A program made the position numbers and the translations under genes. Source: Rhizobium bangladeshense (GTDB lineage: Bacteria > Pseudomonadota > Alphaproteobacteria > Rhizobiales > Rhizobiaceae). Taken from it: a stretch of 64,000 nucleotides of DNA. How positions within the stretch are numbered: position 1 is the first letter of the stretch; each line of letters begins with the position of its first letter. The stretch covers positions 1-64,000 of the forward strand of contig NZ_LYPL01000022.1 of the NCBI RefSeq assembly GCF_001662075.1, written 5' to 3'. The notes under the pieces are model-generated. The model was given only the letters and a program-made list of their open reading frames with translations. It did not search any database and was not told where the DNA came from. This document shows, piece by piece, positions 18,723 through 26,571 of this stretch.

Positions 18723-19544
18723 GTGGAGAACAGAACGAACTTCTTTCATCTGCATCTGATTTCTGACTCGACGGGAGAGACTCTGATCTCTGCCGGCCGC
18801 GCCGCCTCGGCGCAGTTCCGATCCGCTCAGCCGATCGAGCACGTCTATCCGCTGATCCGCAATCGCAAACAGCTGCTGCCGGTTCTGCAGGCGATCGACG
18901 ATGCGCCCGGCATCGTGCTCTACACCATCGTCGACCGGGAACTGGCGAGCCTGATCGACGAGCGCTGCACCGAAATGGGCGTCGCCTCGGTCAATGTGCT
19001 GGAGCCGGTCATGAATGCGTTTCAGATTTATCTCGGCGCTCCGTCGCGTCGCCGGGTCGGAGCCCAGCATGTGATGAATGCCGGCTACTTCGCCCGCATC
19101 GAAGCGCTGAATTTCACCATGGATCACGACGACGGCCAGATGCCGGACGATTACAACGATGCCGATGTCGTCATCATCGGTATCAGCCGGACGTCCAAGA
19201 CACCGACGAGCATCTATCTCGCAAACCGCGGCATCAAGACGGCCAACATTCCGATCGTCTACGGCGTGCCATTGCCAGAGAGCCTACTTGTCGCGACTAA
19301 ACCCCTGATCGTGTGCCTGATCGCCACCACGGATCGCATCTCCCAGGTGCGGGAAAACCGCATCCTCGGAGCGACCCAGGGCTTCGATCGCGAACACTAT
19401 ACCGATCGCGCCGCGATCTCCGAGGAGCTGAAATATGCCCGCTCGCTTTGCGCCCGTCACAACTGGCCGCTGATCGACGTGACCCGCCGCTCGATCGAGG
19501 AAACCGCCGCGGCAATCGTTGCCCTGCGCCCGAAGCTGCGCTAA
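18723..19544 (+). CDS. Pyruvate phosphate dikinase regulatory protein (kinase/pyrophosphorylase, DUF299)
   Basis: The 273-residue product belongs to the DUF299/PSRP family, bifunctional enzymes that switch pyruvate phosphate dikinase or PEP synthase off and on by ADP-dependent threonine phosphorylation and Pi-dependent dephosphorylation. It begins NFFHLHLISDSTGETL and carries the P-loop-like GISRTSKTPTS (about residues 157-167). The C-terminal RSLCARHNWPLIDVTRRSIEETAA motif is typical. The start is GTG 18723. It is the first gene right of the putative origin and leads the maf-aroE-coaE-dnaQ series. Which dikinase is its target cannot be seen here. Confidence 0.9.
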   Translation: MENRTNFFHLHLISDSTGETLISAGRAASAQFRSAQPIEHVYPLIRNRKQLLPVLQAIDDAPGIVLYTIVDRELASLIDERCTEMGVASVNVLEPVMNAFQIYLGAPSRRRVGAQHVMNAGYFARIEALNFTMDHDDGQMPDDYNDADVVIIGISRTSKTPTSIYLANRGIKTANIPIVYGVPLPESLLVATKPLIVCLIATTDRISQVRENRILGATQGFDREHYTDRAAISEELKYARSLCARHNWPLIDVTRRSIEETAAAIVALRPKLR

Positions 19545-19577
19545 GCGCTGGCGGAAAGCCGGCACTCCGAGGAGCCT

Positions 19578-20177
19578 ATGACAACAAAAATCATCCTTGC
19601 ATCGTCGAGCCCGTTTCGACGGATGCTGATGGAAAATGCCGGTCTGACCTTCGAGGCGCATGCCGCGGGGATCGATGAAAGGGCGCTGGAAGCGCCGCTG
19701 GAAAAAGCCGGCGCGACGCCGGATGCGGTTGCCCTCGCCCTGGCCAGGGCCAAGGCCGAGGATGTCAGCCGCCGTTTTTCTGACAGCATGGTTATCGGTT
19801 CAGATCAGACGATGTCGCTCGGCGGCCGCGTCTTCCACAAGCCGAAGGACATGGCCGACGCGGCGGGCCATCTTCACGCCCTGTCGGGAAAAACGCATCG
19901 ATTGAACAGCGCCGTTGCCATCGCCACCAATGGCGTGGTGCTGTGGGAACACCTCGCCCATGCGGAGCTGACGATGCGGCCGTTGACGACGGATTTCATT
20001 GCCAGGCATCTGGCGCGGGTCGGCGACAGAGCGCTTTCGAGCGTCGGCGCCTATCAATTGGAGGGACAGGGCATTCAGCTCTTCGAGAAAATTGAAGGTG
20101 ATTATTTCACCATCCTCGGCCTGCCGATGCTGCCGCTTCTGAAGAAATTGCGCGAACTCGGAGCGATCGATGGGTGA
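19578..20177 (+). CDS. Maf-family nucleotide pyrophosphatase
   Basis: The 199-residue product is a Maf-like house-cleaning enzyme that hydrolyses non-canonical or modified nucleoside triphosphates. The N-terminus IILASSSPFRRMLMENAG is diagnostic; VIGSDQTMSLGG and the LSGKTHRLNSAV block carry other active-site residues, and GAYQLEGQG is near the C-terminus. The N-terminal SSSP and SDQ variants suggest the m7GTP/YceF-like subfamily rather than dTTP/UTP-type Maf, but this is uncertain. It overlaps aroE by eight bases. Confidence 0.88.
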   Translation: MTTKIILASSSPFRRMLMENAGLTFEAHAAGIDERALEAPLEKAGATPDAVALALARAKAEDVSRRFSDSMVIGSDQTMSLGGRVFHKPKDMADAAGHLHALSGKTHRLNSAVAIATNGVVLWEHLAHAELTMRPLTTDFIARHLARVGDRALSSVGAYQLEGQGIQLFEKIEGDYFTILGLPMLPLLKKLRELGAIDG

Positions 20178-21027
20178 TTCACGTGAAACATTCGGGCCAA
20201 AAGCGTTTGTCACCGGCTTTCCGATCAAGCATTCGCGCTCGCCGTTGATCCACGGATATTGGTTGAAGACGCTTGGCCTGCCGGGCAGCTACCGCGCTCA
20301 CGAAGTCGCACCGGAAGCCTTCGCCGCTTTCATCGCTTCGCTGAAGGATGGCAGTTCCGGCTTTGCCGGCGGCAATGTCACCATTCCCCACAAGGAGTTG
20401 GCCTTCCGCCTCGCCGACAAACCGGACGCGCTGTCGCGCGAACTCGGCGCGTCGAACACGCTGTGGCTGGAGGATGGCCTTCTCCATGCGACAAATACCG
20501 ATGGCCGCGGTTTCACTGCCAATCTTGACGAATGCCATCCGGGCTGGGACCGGCATGACACGGCCGTGATCTTTGGCGCCGGCGGCGCCAGCCGGGCCGT
20601 CATCCAGGCGGTTCGCGACCGCGGCTTCAAGACGATCCACGTCGTCAACCGCACCGTCGAACGAGCGCGTGAACTGGCCGACCGTTTTGGCCCGAAGGTT
20701 CAGGCCCATCCGGCCGGGGCGCTTGCCGAGGTCATGAAAGGCGCCGGCCTCTTTATCAACACTACGTCGCTGGGCATGGATGGCGAGGCGGCGCCGCAGC
20801 TCGATTTCACCCCTCTTGCTGCCGCCGCCGTCGTCACCGATATCGTCTATGTGCCGCTGAAGACGCCGATTCTGGCGCAGGCGCAAGAGCAGGGCTTTGC
20901 GATCGTCGATGGCCTCGGCATGCTGCTGCATCAGGCCGTGCCGGGCTTCGAGAAATGGTTTGGCAAGCGCCCCGTCGTCGACGCCGCACTGCGTGCGCTG
21001 ATCATTGCGGATATGGAAGCACACTGA
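20170..21027 (+). CDS. aroE: Shikimate dehydrogenase
   Basis: The 285-residue product reduces 3-dehydroshikimate with NADPH in the aromatic amino acid pathway. Substrate-site motifs are GFPIKHSRSPLIHGYW, GGNVTIPHKE with the catalytic lysine, and TNTDGRGF; the Rossmann fold shows IFGAGGASRAV and a VNRTVERA loop typical of NADP use. The start at 20170 overlaps maf. Codons 3-7 lie within a 15/16 parS match (20175-20190), giving Asp-Ser-Arg-Glu-Thr at the N-terminus, a stretch outside the conserved enzyme core. Confidence 0.95.
   Translation: MGDSRETFGPKAFVTGFPIKHSRSPLIHGYWLKTLGLPGSYRAHEVAPEAFAAFIASLKDGSSGFAGGNVTIPHKELAFRLADKPDALSRELGASNTLWLEDGLLHATNTDGRGFTANLDECHPGWDRHDTAVIFGAGGASRAVIQAVRDRGFKTIHVVNRTVERARELADRFGPKVQAHPAGALAEVMKGAGLFINTTSLGMDGEAAPQLDFTPLAAAAVVTDIVYVPLKTPILAQAQEQGFAIVDGLGMLLHQAVPGFEKWFGKRPVVDAALRALIIADMEAH
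20175..20190. promoter_or_regulatory. parS site (15/16 match)
   Basis: TGATTCACGTGAAACA matches the parS consensus at 15 of 16 bases. It is on the opposite side of the putative origin from the rsmG site, 1.5 kb to its right, inside the first codons of aroE. Confidence 0.88.
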
Positions 21028-21638
21028 TGCTGAAGATCGGATTGACCGGCTCGATTGGAATGGGAAAATCGACGGCCGGCAAGCTCTTTGCCGAGGCCGG
21101 GATTCCGCTGAACGATTCGGATGCCGTGGTGCACGATCTCTATGCCGGCGAGGCCGCCCCGCTGGTGGATGTCGCTTTTCCCGGCACGATGAAGGACGGC
21201 GTTGTCGACCGGCACGAACTCGGCCGCCAGCTGGCACTCGATCCCGACGGCTTCAAACGGCTGGAGGCGATCGTTCACCCGCTGGTCCGCAAGCGCGAGA
21301 CGGAATTTCTGGCGCACCACCGCGCCGCCGGCGCCGAGATGGTTCTGCTCGATATCCCGCTGCTTTTCGAAACCGGCGCCTCGGAAAGGGTGGATGTCAT
21401 CGTCGTTGTCAGCACCGATCCACAGATTCAACGTCAGAGGGTGCTTGCGCGCGAAGACATGACCGAGGAAAAATTCGACATGATTCTCTCGCGCCAGACG
21501 CCCGATGCAGAAAAACGGCGCCGTGCCGATTACCTGATCGACACCAGCAACAGCATTGAGCAGACGAGGGAACGGGTGCTTGAGATCGTCGCCGATCTGA
21601 AAATGCGAATTGCCAAGGGAGATTTCCGGAATGCGTGA
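21027..21638 (+). CDS. coaE: Dephospho-CoA kinase
   Basis: The 203-residue product phosphorylates the ribose 3'-OH of dephospho-CoA, the last step of coenzyme A synthesis. The P-loop is GLTGSIGMGKST (residues 5-16); NDSDAVVHDLY and LLDIPLLFETG are family blocks, and DYLIDTSNSIEQT is near the C-terminus. ATG 21027 overlaps the aroE stop (TGATG), and the end overlaps dnaQ by eight bases, so it is embedded in one operon. coaA lies separately at 60279-61274. Confidence 0.95.
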   Translation: MLKIGLTGSIGMGKSTAGKLFAEAGIPLNDSDAVVHDLYAGEAAPLVDVAFPGTMKDGVVDRHELGRQLALDPDGFKRLEAIVHPLVRKRETEFLAHHRAAGAEMVLLDIPLLFETGASERVDVIVVVSTDPQIQRQRVLAREDMTEEKFDMILSRQTPDAEKRRRADYLIDTSNSIEQTRERVLEIVADLKMRIAKGDFRNA

Positions 21639-22356
21639 AATCATTTTCGATACGGAAACCACCGGCCTCGACAACCGGATGGACCGCATCATCGAAATCG
21701 GCGGCATCGAACTCTTCAATCACTTCCCGACCGGCAACACGCTTCATATCTACATCAATCCGGGAGATCAGAAGGTCCATCCGGATGCGCTCGCCGTGCA
21801 CGGCATTACCGACGAATTCCTGAAAGACAAGAAAGCCTTCGCCGAGGTCGCCGAGGAAATTCTCGCTTTTTTTGGCGATGCGAAATGGATCGCCCATAAC
21901 GCTACCTTCGACATGGGCTTCATCAATGCTGAATTCGCGCGAATCGGTTTGCCGCCGATCCTGCCGGAGCGGGTGGTCGATACGCTGTCCATGGCGCGGC
22001 GCAAACATCCGATGGGACCAAATTCGCTCGACGCGCTCTGCCGGCGTTACGGCGTCGACAATTCGCACCGCGCCAAACATGGCGCGCTTCTCGACTCCGA
22101 ACTGCTCGCCGAAGTCTATATCGAAATGATCGGCGGCCGGCAGGCGGCCCTTGGCCTCGGCCTATCGGGCCAATCCGGCCAGGCGGCGCGCGGCGAAATG
22201 GCGATGGAAGATGATGGCGTGATATCAGCGGTGCTTGGGCGGCCCCGTCCGCTTGCGCCCCGCCTTAGCCAGGCCGAAGCGCAGGCGCATGAGGCGCTGG
22301 TCGCCAAGCTCGGCGAAAAAGGCATCTGGTCGAAATTCGGCAGCCCGCCTGAGTGA
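21631..22356 (+). CDS. dnaQ: DNA polymerase III epsilon subunit (proofreading exonuclease)
   Basis: The 241-residue product is the 3'-5' exonuclease of the replicative polymerase. It is a DEDDh nuclease: FDTETTG (Exo I, residues 6-12), HNATFDMGF (Exo II) and HRAKHGALLDSELLAEVY (Exo III, with the catalytic histidine and aspartate). A C-terminal tail of about 60 residues would contact the alpha subunit. I chose ATG 21631 because MREIIFDTETTG is the conserved start; ATG 21610 would add seven residues inside coaE. Confidence 0.95.
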   Translation: MREIIFDTETTGLDNRMDRIIEIGGIELFNHFPTGNTLHIYINPGDQKVHPDALAVHGITDEFLKDKKAFAEVAEEILAFFGDAKWIAHNATFDMGFINAEFARIGLPPILPERVVDTLSMARRKHPMGPNSLDALCRRYGVDNSHRAKHGALLDSELLAEVYIEMIGGRQAALGLGLSGQSGQAARGEMAMEDDGVISAVLGRPRPLAPRLSQAEAQAHEALVAKLGEKGIWSKFGSPPE

Positions 22357-22396
22357 TACGCAACGCCCCTTGCGCGGTTTCAGACGCGGCGCTGAA

Positions 22397-22425
22397 TTGA
22401 AAATGCCCGGGACCAGCCCGGGCAT
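22397..22425 (-). terminator. Probable terminator after secB
   Basis: ATGCCCGGG (22403-22411) and CCCGGGCAT (22417-22425) form a nine-base-pair stem with a five-base loop. Read on the minus strand it is followed by TTTTCAATT, so it suits secB, which stops at 22453. It may also act on rightward dnaQ. Confidence 0.7.
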
Positions 22426-22452
22426 CCGCATCTCGGAACTGAAGGAATTCGA

Positions 22453-22935
22453 TCAGTTCGGAACAGCCTGAACCTTGGCGCGGGCCTGCTCTTCGGCGAC
22501 GCGCTGGGCGAACATCTGCGTGAAGTCGATCGGATCGATCATCAGCGGCGGGAAGCCGCCGTTGCGGGTCACGTCGGCAATGATCTGACGCGCGAAGGGG
22601 AAGAGCATGCGCGGGCATTCGATGAAGAGAACCGGCAGCATGTGCTCCTGCGGAAAGCCGGCAATGCGGAAGACGCCGCCATAGACGAGTTCGGTGTGGA
22701 ACACCGTCTTGTCATCGTCCTTGGCTTCGGCATTCAGCGACAGCACGACATCGAAATCCGTGTCGGAAAGCGGATTGGCATTGACGTTCACATTGATGTT
22801 GATCGTCGGTGCCTTGTCGCGCGCCTGCAGCGAACGCGGCGCACCCGGATTTTCGAAGGACAGATCCTTCGTATATTGCGCAAGGATCGAAAGGGTGGGG
22901 TTGGTCGCACCGTTGCTGTTGTTGTCGTCTGCCAT
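22453..22935 (-). CDS. secB: Protein-export chaperone SecB
   Basis: The 160-residue product keeps pre-proteins unfolded and hands them to SecA. The core includes LSILAQYTKDLSFENPGAP, NVNVNANPL, and the C-terminal CPRMLFPFARQIIADVTRNGGFPPLMIDPIDF, which is the clearest family signature. ATG 22935 (MADDNNSN) follows GAGGAAAAG; longer in-frame starts up to 23040 add unconserved residues. It converges with dnaQ. Confidence 0.97.
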   Translation of the reverse strand: MADDNNSNGATNPTLSILAQYTKDLSFENPGAPRSLQARDKAPTININVNVNANPLSDTDFDVVLSLNAEAKDDDKTVFHTELVYGGVFRIAGFPQEHMLPVLFIECPRMLFPFARQIIADVTRNGGFPPLMIDPIDFTQMFAQRVAEEQARAKVQAVPN

Positions 22936-23036
22936 TGGCTTTTCCTCGAAGGGCATGGGAATGGTGCCGCCATCTAACATTTCGGGGAAGGGCTTACAAC
23001 CCTGGGCGTTGGGCACCGTTGCTCGGTCGAAGCACC

Positions 23037-23552
23037 TCAATCACCGAGATGTTTGCCGGACCACGGCGAGTTGCGGTCCGGCTGCCTATGATAATCCTCC
23101 TCGTCGAGATCCACCACCTTCGAATTCCGGTTGCCGTCGCGGAAATCCGGTTTCGGGCCGGCGGAAAAGCCGCGCTCGGGGTTGACGACGACGAAGCGCT
23201 TGGCGATCGAGCGCCAGACGAGATCGCGCACCGGCGGAATGAGTATGAGGAGCGCGATGATATCGGTGAGGAAGCCGGGAATGATCAGAAGCAGCGCGGC
23301 GATGACGTTCATCGCCGGCTTCAGCAGATCGCTGCCGGGCATCACGCCGTTTCGTCCTTCGCTCGACATGCGGCGGAGGATACCGATGCCCTGCCGGCGC
23401 AGCAGGACCACGCCGAAAACAAAGCTCGCTACGACAAGCGTAAGTGTCAGCGCCAAACCGAGCGCCCGGCCGACGACGACGAAACCGGCAATTTCGCCAA
23501 GCGGCAGCAGCAGAATGAAAGCCGGCAGGATTGAAAAACGCATGGTCGTCAT
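23037..23552 (-). CDS. fxsA: FxsA-family membrane protein
   Basis: The 171-residue product matches FxsA, a small membrane protein that, when overproduced in E. coli, relieves phage T7 exclusion by the F plasmid; its cellular role is unknown. It has three or four hydrophobic segments: FILLLPLGEIAGFVVVG, LTLTLVVASFVFGVVLL, and a C-terminal IAALLLIIPGFLTDIIALLI. The tail after residue 120 is polar and unconserved. ATG 23552 or 23543 could be the start. It is divergent from the Tim44-like gene, leaving a shared 120-bp promoter gap. Confidence 0.88.
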   Translation of the reverse strand: MTTMRFSILPAFILLLPLGEIAGFVVVGRALGLALTLTLVVASFVFGVVLLRRQGIGILRRMSSEGRNGVMPGSDLLKPAMNVIAALLLIIPGFLTDIIALLILIPPVRDLVWRSIAKRFVVVNPERGFSAGPKPDFRDGNRNSKVVDLDEEDYHRQPDRNSPWSGKHLGD

Positions 23553-23674
23553 GTCCCGGACTGGCCGGTCTCCTCTTGGCGCCGGCGAAGATGCCAGCCA
23601 TCATTTGAATCATCTGTATAGGCGGACTATATGGGAGTACAAATCAGAGATGTTAACGGCGGTTGCGATACGAT

Positions 23675-24379
23675 ATGAGTTTGAACGACTTCATCACATT
23701 ATTCTTCCTGGTGGCGGCGGTGCTGATTTTCTTTCAGCTCCGCTCCGTGCTCGGCCGCCGCACGGGAAATGAGAAGCCGCCGCGCGATCTCTATACGCCG
23801 CGGGACGCGGCGCCCGCCGAAGCCGCCGATGCCGGCAAGGTCGTTACGCTGCCACGGCGTGATGCGACGGCCGAGGACGAGGATCGCTTCGCCGCCATCG
23901 ATGCCGTTGCCGCTCCCGGAACGCCGCTCAACGAATCGCTGCGCGCCTTGAACAAGGCCGATCCCTCCTTCAATCCGAAGGAGTTTTTAAACGGCGCCCG
24001 CATGGCCTATGAAATGATCGTCATGGCCTATGCCGACGGGGACCGAAAAACGCTGAAGAACCTGCTGTCCCGCGAAGTTTATGACGGTTTCGATGCGGCG
24101 ATCAGCGAGCGCGAAGCCCGCGGTGAGAAGGTGAAGTCCACCTTCGTCGGGATCGACAAGGCCGAAATCACCCATGCCGAGACGAAGGGCAGCGAAGCGC
24201 AGATCACCGTGCGCATCGTCAGCCAGCTGATTTCGGCCACTTACGACAAGGCGGATGCGCTGATCGAAGGCGATGCCGAGAACGTCGCCGAGGTCAATGA
24301 CCTCTGGACCTTCGCCCGCGATACCCGCTCGCGCGATCCGAATTGGAAACTTGTGGCGACCGAATCGGAACATGAGTGA
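23675..24379 (+). CDS. Tim44/TimA-like domain membrane protein
   Basis: The 234-residue product has one N-terminal transmembrane helix (FITLFFLVAAVLIFFQL, about 6-22), a charged linker, and a C-terminal Tim44-like domain beginning near FNPKEFLNGARMAYEMIVMA, with DRKTLKNLLSREVYDGF. In mitochondria Tim44 tethers the import motor; bacterial relatives are membrane-bound adaptors of unclear partner. ATG 23675 is chosen over a TTG at 23663 because the hydrophobic segment follows directly. Its stop overlaps the start of mltA, so the two are coupled. The shared operon suggests an envelope role, but this is inference. Confidence 0.87.
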   Translation: MSLNDFITLFFLVAAVLIFFQLRSVLGRRTGNEKPPRDLYTPRDAAPAEAADAGKVVTLPRRDATAEDEDRFAAIDAVAAPGTPLNESLRALNKADPSFNPKEFLNGARMAYEMIVMAYADGDRKTLKNLLSREVYDGFDAAISEREARGEKVKSTFVGIDKAEITHAETKGSEAQITVRIVSQLISATYDKADALIEGDAENVAEVNDLWTFARDTRSRDPNWKLVATESEHE

Positions 24380-25493
24380 CCACGCATCGGACTTCGTCCT
24401 GCAGGCCATAAGCTTCGACACTTTGGAGGGCTGGATGGATGATGATCCCTCCGGCCTTTTTGAAGTCATGCAATGCTGTCGGCGCCAGATCACCGAGGTC
24501 AAACCTTACCGCACCGGTTCGCTCGGCCTGAGTTCGGAGGATTTGCTTCCGCTTCTGATCGCCGCCGAAGATTTCACACCGTCCTCTCCCGCATCGGCAC
24601 GCGGCTTTTTCGAAACACACTGCCGGCCATTCCTGATCCGCCGCAAGGATGGCAATCCCGGCTTCGTCACCGCCTTCTACGAGCCTGAGATCGAGGTATC
24701 AGAAACGCCGGATGCCGTGTTTCGTTTTCCCTTCTATCGCCGTCCGGACGATCTGATCGATCTCGACGACGGCAATCGCCCCGCCGAACTGGACGAGGCC
24801 TATGCGTTCGGTCGCCGCCATCACGACGGCCGCGTCGGCGCCTATCCGGATCGCCGCGCGATCGACCAGGGTTTCCTCGAAGGCCGCGGCCTTGAAATCG
24901 CCTGGGCGAAGTCGAAGGTCGATGTCTTCTTCGTCCATGTGCAGGGCGCCGCCCGGCTGCGCTACAGAAATGGCCGGATCGGCCGGATCACTTACGCGGC
25001 GAAGGCCGGCCATCCCTTCTCGGCGATCGGCAAACTGCTGATCGAGCGCGGAGAAATCGACCGAGCGGAGATTTCGATGCAGTCGATCCGCGCCTGGCTG
25101 GCGCGCAATCCCGAGCGGGTGGACGAAGTGCTATGGCACAACCGCTCCTATATTTTCTTCCGGGAAGCGGCTGTCGCCGATCCTGAAGCTGGTCCGATCG
25201 CGGCCGCTAAGGTGCCGCTTCTTGCCAGCCGTTCGCTGGCCGTCGACCGGCTGATCCATACCTTCGGCTTTCCCTTTTTCATCCGCGCCGAAGGCCTCAC
25301 CCATCTCGATCAAGGCGCACCTTTCCGCCGGCTGATGTTGGCGCTCGATACCGGCTCGGCGATCGTCGGGCCGGCGCGCGGCGATATCTTCACCGGCTCG
25401 GGGGATATGGCGGGAGAAAGTGCGGGCACTGTCCGCAACGCCGCCGATTTCACCATCCTCATTCCCAATGCCGCCGCCGGACGATTCGACTGA
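24372..25493 (+). CDS. mltA: MltA-type lytic transglycosylase
   Basis: The 373-residue product has the MltA fold and 3D domain of murein lytic transglycosylases, which cleave peptidoglycan with 1,6-anhydro-muramic acid formation. Family blocks are GFVTAFYEPEIEVS, the 3D-domain stretch LMLALDTGSAIVGPARGDIF with its conserved aspartates, and TGSGDMAGESAG. Unlike E. coli MltA, the start MSDHASDFVLQA shows neither a signal peptide nor a lipobox, and extending in frame to 24273 does not create one. ATG 24372 overlaps the preceding stop, and smr overlaps its own stop. Confidence 0.9.
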   Translation: MSDHASDFVLQAISFDTLEGWMDDDPSGLFEVMQCCRRQITEVKPYRTGSLGLSSEDLLPLLIAAEDFTPSSPASARGFFETHCRPFLIRRKDGNPGFVTAFYEPEIEVSETPDAVFRFPFYRRPDDLIDLDDGNRPAELDEAYAFGRRHHDGRVGAYPDRRAIDQGFLEGRGLEIAWAKSKVDVFFVHVQGAARLRYRNGRIGRITYAAKAGHPFSAIGKLLIERGEIDRAEISMQSIRAWLARNPERVDEVLWHNRSYIFFREAAVADPEAGPIAAAKVPLLASRSLAVDRLIHTFGFPFFIRAEGLTHLDQGAPFRRLMLALDTGSAIVGPARGDIFTGSGDMAGESAGTVRNAADFTILIPNAAAGRFD

Positions 25494-26062
25494 TGGCCAA
25501 GGATCGCAAGCTCAGCGCCGATGAGAGAATCCTCTGGGGCAAGGTTGCCCGCAGCACGCGGCCGATGCCCGGCAAGGCAGGTGAGTTGAGCGAACTCGAT
25601 ACGTTTCTCGCCGAGACGGAAGCGGCGGCGGAACGGGAGAAGGCCCAAAAGCAGCTGCCCGCCTCGTTCACGCCGGAACAGCCGGCAACGCCGTCGGCGT
25701 CGAAACGGCCGGCCGGGGTGCATCATCCGCTGGAAAAGCCGGTCAAGCGCAAGATCGCCAAGGGCCGGCTGGCCCTGGAAGCGCGCATCGACCTGCACGG
25801 CCTGGTGCAAAGCGAGGCCCATGTCATCCTTCTCGATTTTCTGATCCGCGCCCATGAGCGCGGCATGCGCCACGTGCTTGTCATCACCGGCAAGGGCAGT
25901 TCGATGGGCAGCGCCGGTGCGCTGAAGCGGGCCGTGCCGCTCTGGTTCTCGAAGCCGGAATTCCGCTACCTGATTTCTTCCTATGAGCCGGCCGCACAGC
26001 ATCATGGCGGCGAGGGCGCGCTCTATATCCGCCTGGCGCGGCGGCATGGGGAACGGCCATGA
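25493..26062 (+). CDS. Smr-domain protein (putative endonuclease)
   Basis: The 189-residue product has a disordered, basic N-terminal half (residues 1-85) and a C-terminal Smr domain beginning RIDLHGLVQSEAHVILLDFL and continuing HVLVITGKGSSMGSAGALK. The Smr fold is a nickase-like module in MutS2 and a ribosome-rescue endonuclease in free-standing SmrB, where a DxHG-type motif and a conserved loop are essential; the DLHG motif is present here. It is translated from TGATG at the end of mltA and overlaps the next gene by four bases. Confidence 0.88.
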   Translation: MAKDRKLSADERILWGKVARSTRPMPGKAGELSELDTFLAETEAAAEREKAQKQLPASFTPEQPATPSASKRPAGVHHPLEKPVKRKIAKGRLALEARIDLHGLVQSEAHVILLDFLIRAHERGMRHVLVITGKGSSMGSAGALKRAVPLWFSKPEFRYLISSYEPAAQHHGGEGALYIRLARRHGERP

Positions 26063-26436
26063 CCCCCTTCGGCGAGGCGGTTCGCCGGCTGAGGGCGCGC
26101 AAGGGCGTCTCGCAGAAGGAGATGGCGGAAGCGCTGAACGTCTCTCCCGCCTATCTCTCGGCGCTCGAACATGGCAAGCGCGGTCTGCCGACATTCGACC
26201 TGCTGCAGCGCATCGCCGGCTATTTCAACATCATCTGGGACGAGGCCGAGGAACTGTTCCTGCTCGCCCGTTCCTCCGATCCGCGCGTCGTCATCGACAC
26301 CTCGGGCCTGCCGCCGGAATATACCGAATTTGCCAACCGGCTGGCCCGGCGGATCCGCGAGCTTGACAGCGCTGAGATCGCCCGGTTATCGGCTCTTCTC
26401 GAAAATGGCGGCAAAGGCGACGGAAAAGCGTCATAA
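26059..26436 (+). CDS. XRE-type helix-turn-helix protein
   Basis: The 125-residue product has a Cro/C1-type helix-turn-helix (FGEAVRRLRARKGVSQKEMA, residues 4-23; ALNVSPAYLSALEHGKRG continues the fold) and a C-terminal extension with a NRLARRIRELDSAEIARLSA helix. It is in the same run as tim44-mltA-smr, overlapping smr by ATGA. It may regulate its own operon or gyrB 135 bp downstream. No target can be read from the sequence. Confidence 0.85.
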   Translation: MTPFGEAVRRLRARKGVSQKEMAEALNVSPAYLSALEHGKRGLPTFDLLQRIAGYFNIIWDEAEELFLLARSSDPRVVIDTSGLPPEYTEFANRLARRIRELDSAEIARLSALLENGGKGDGKAS

Positions 26437-26571
26437 TCCCCTGTTTTATGGCTTGTTCAGGGGACTTGCCATTGGGAACCGGGCTCAAAAAACCTATATA
26501 CGAGGGTAAAGAAAGCCGGTGATTCGCAAGGCGCGCCGCCGCTTTACGACAACAGGGAAAATCTCGACAGA

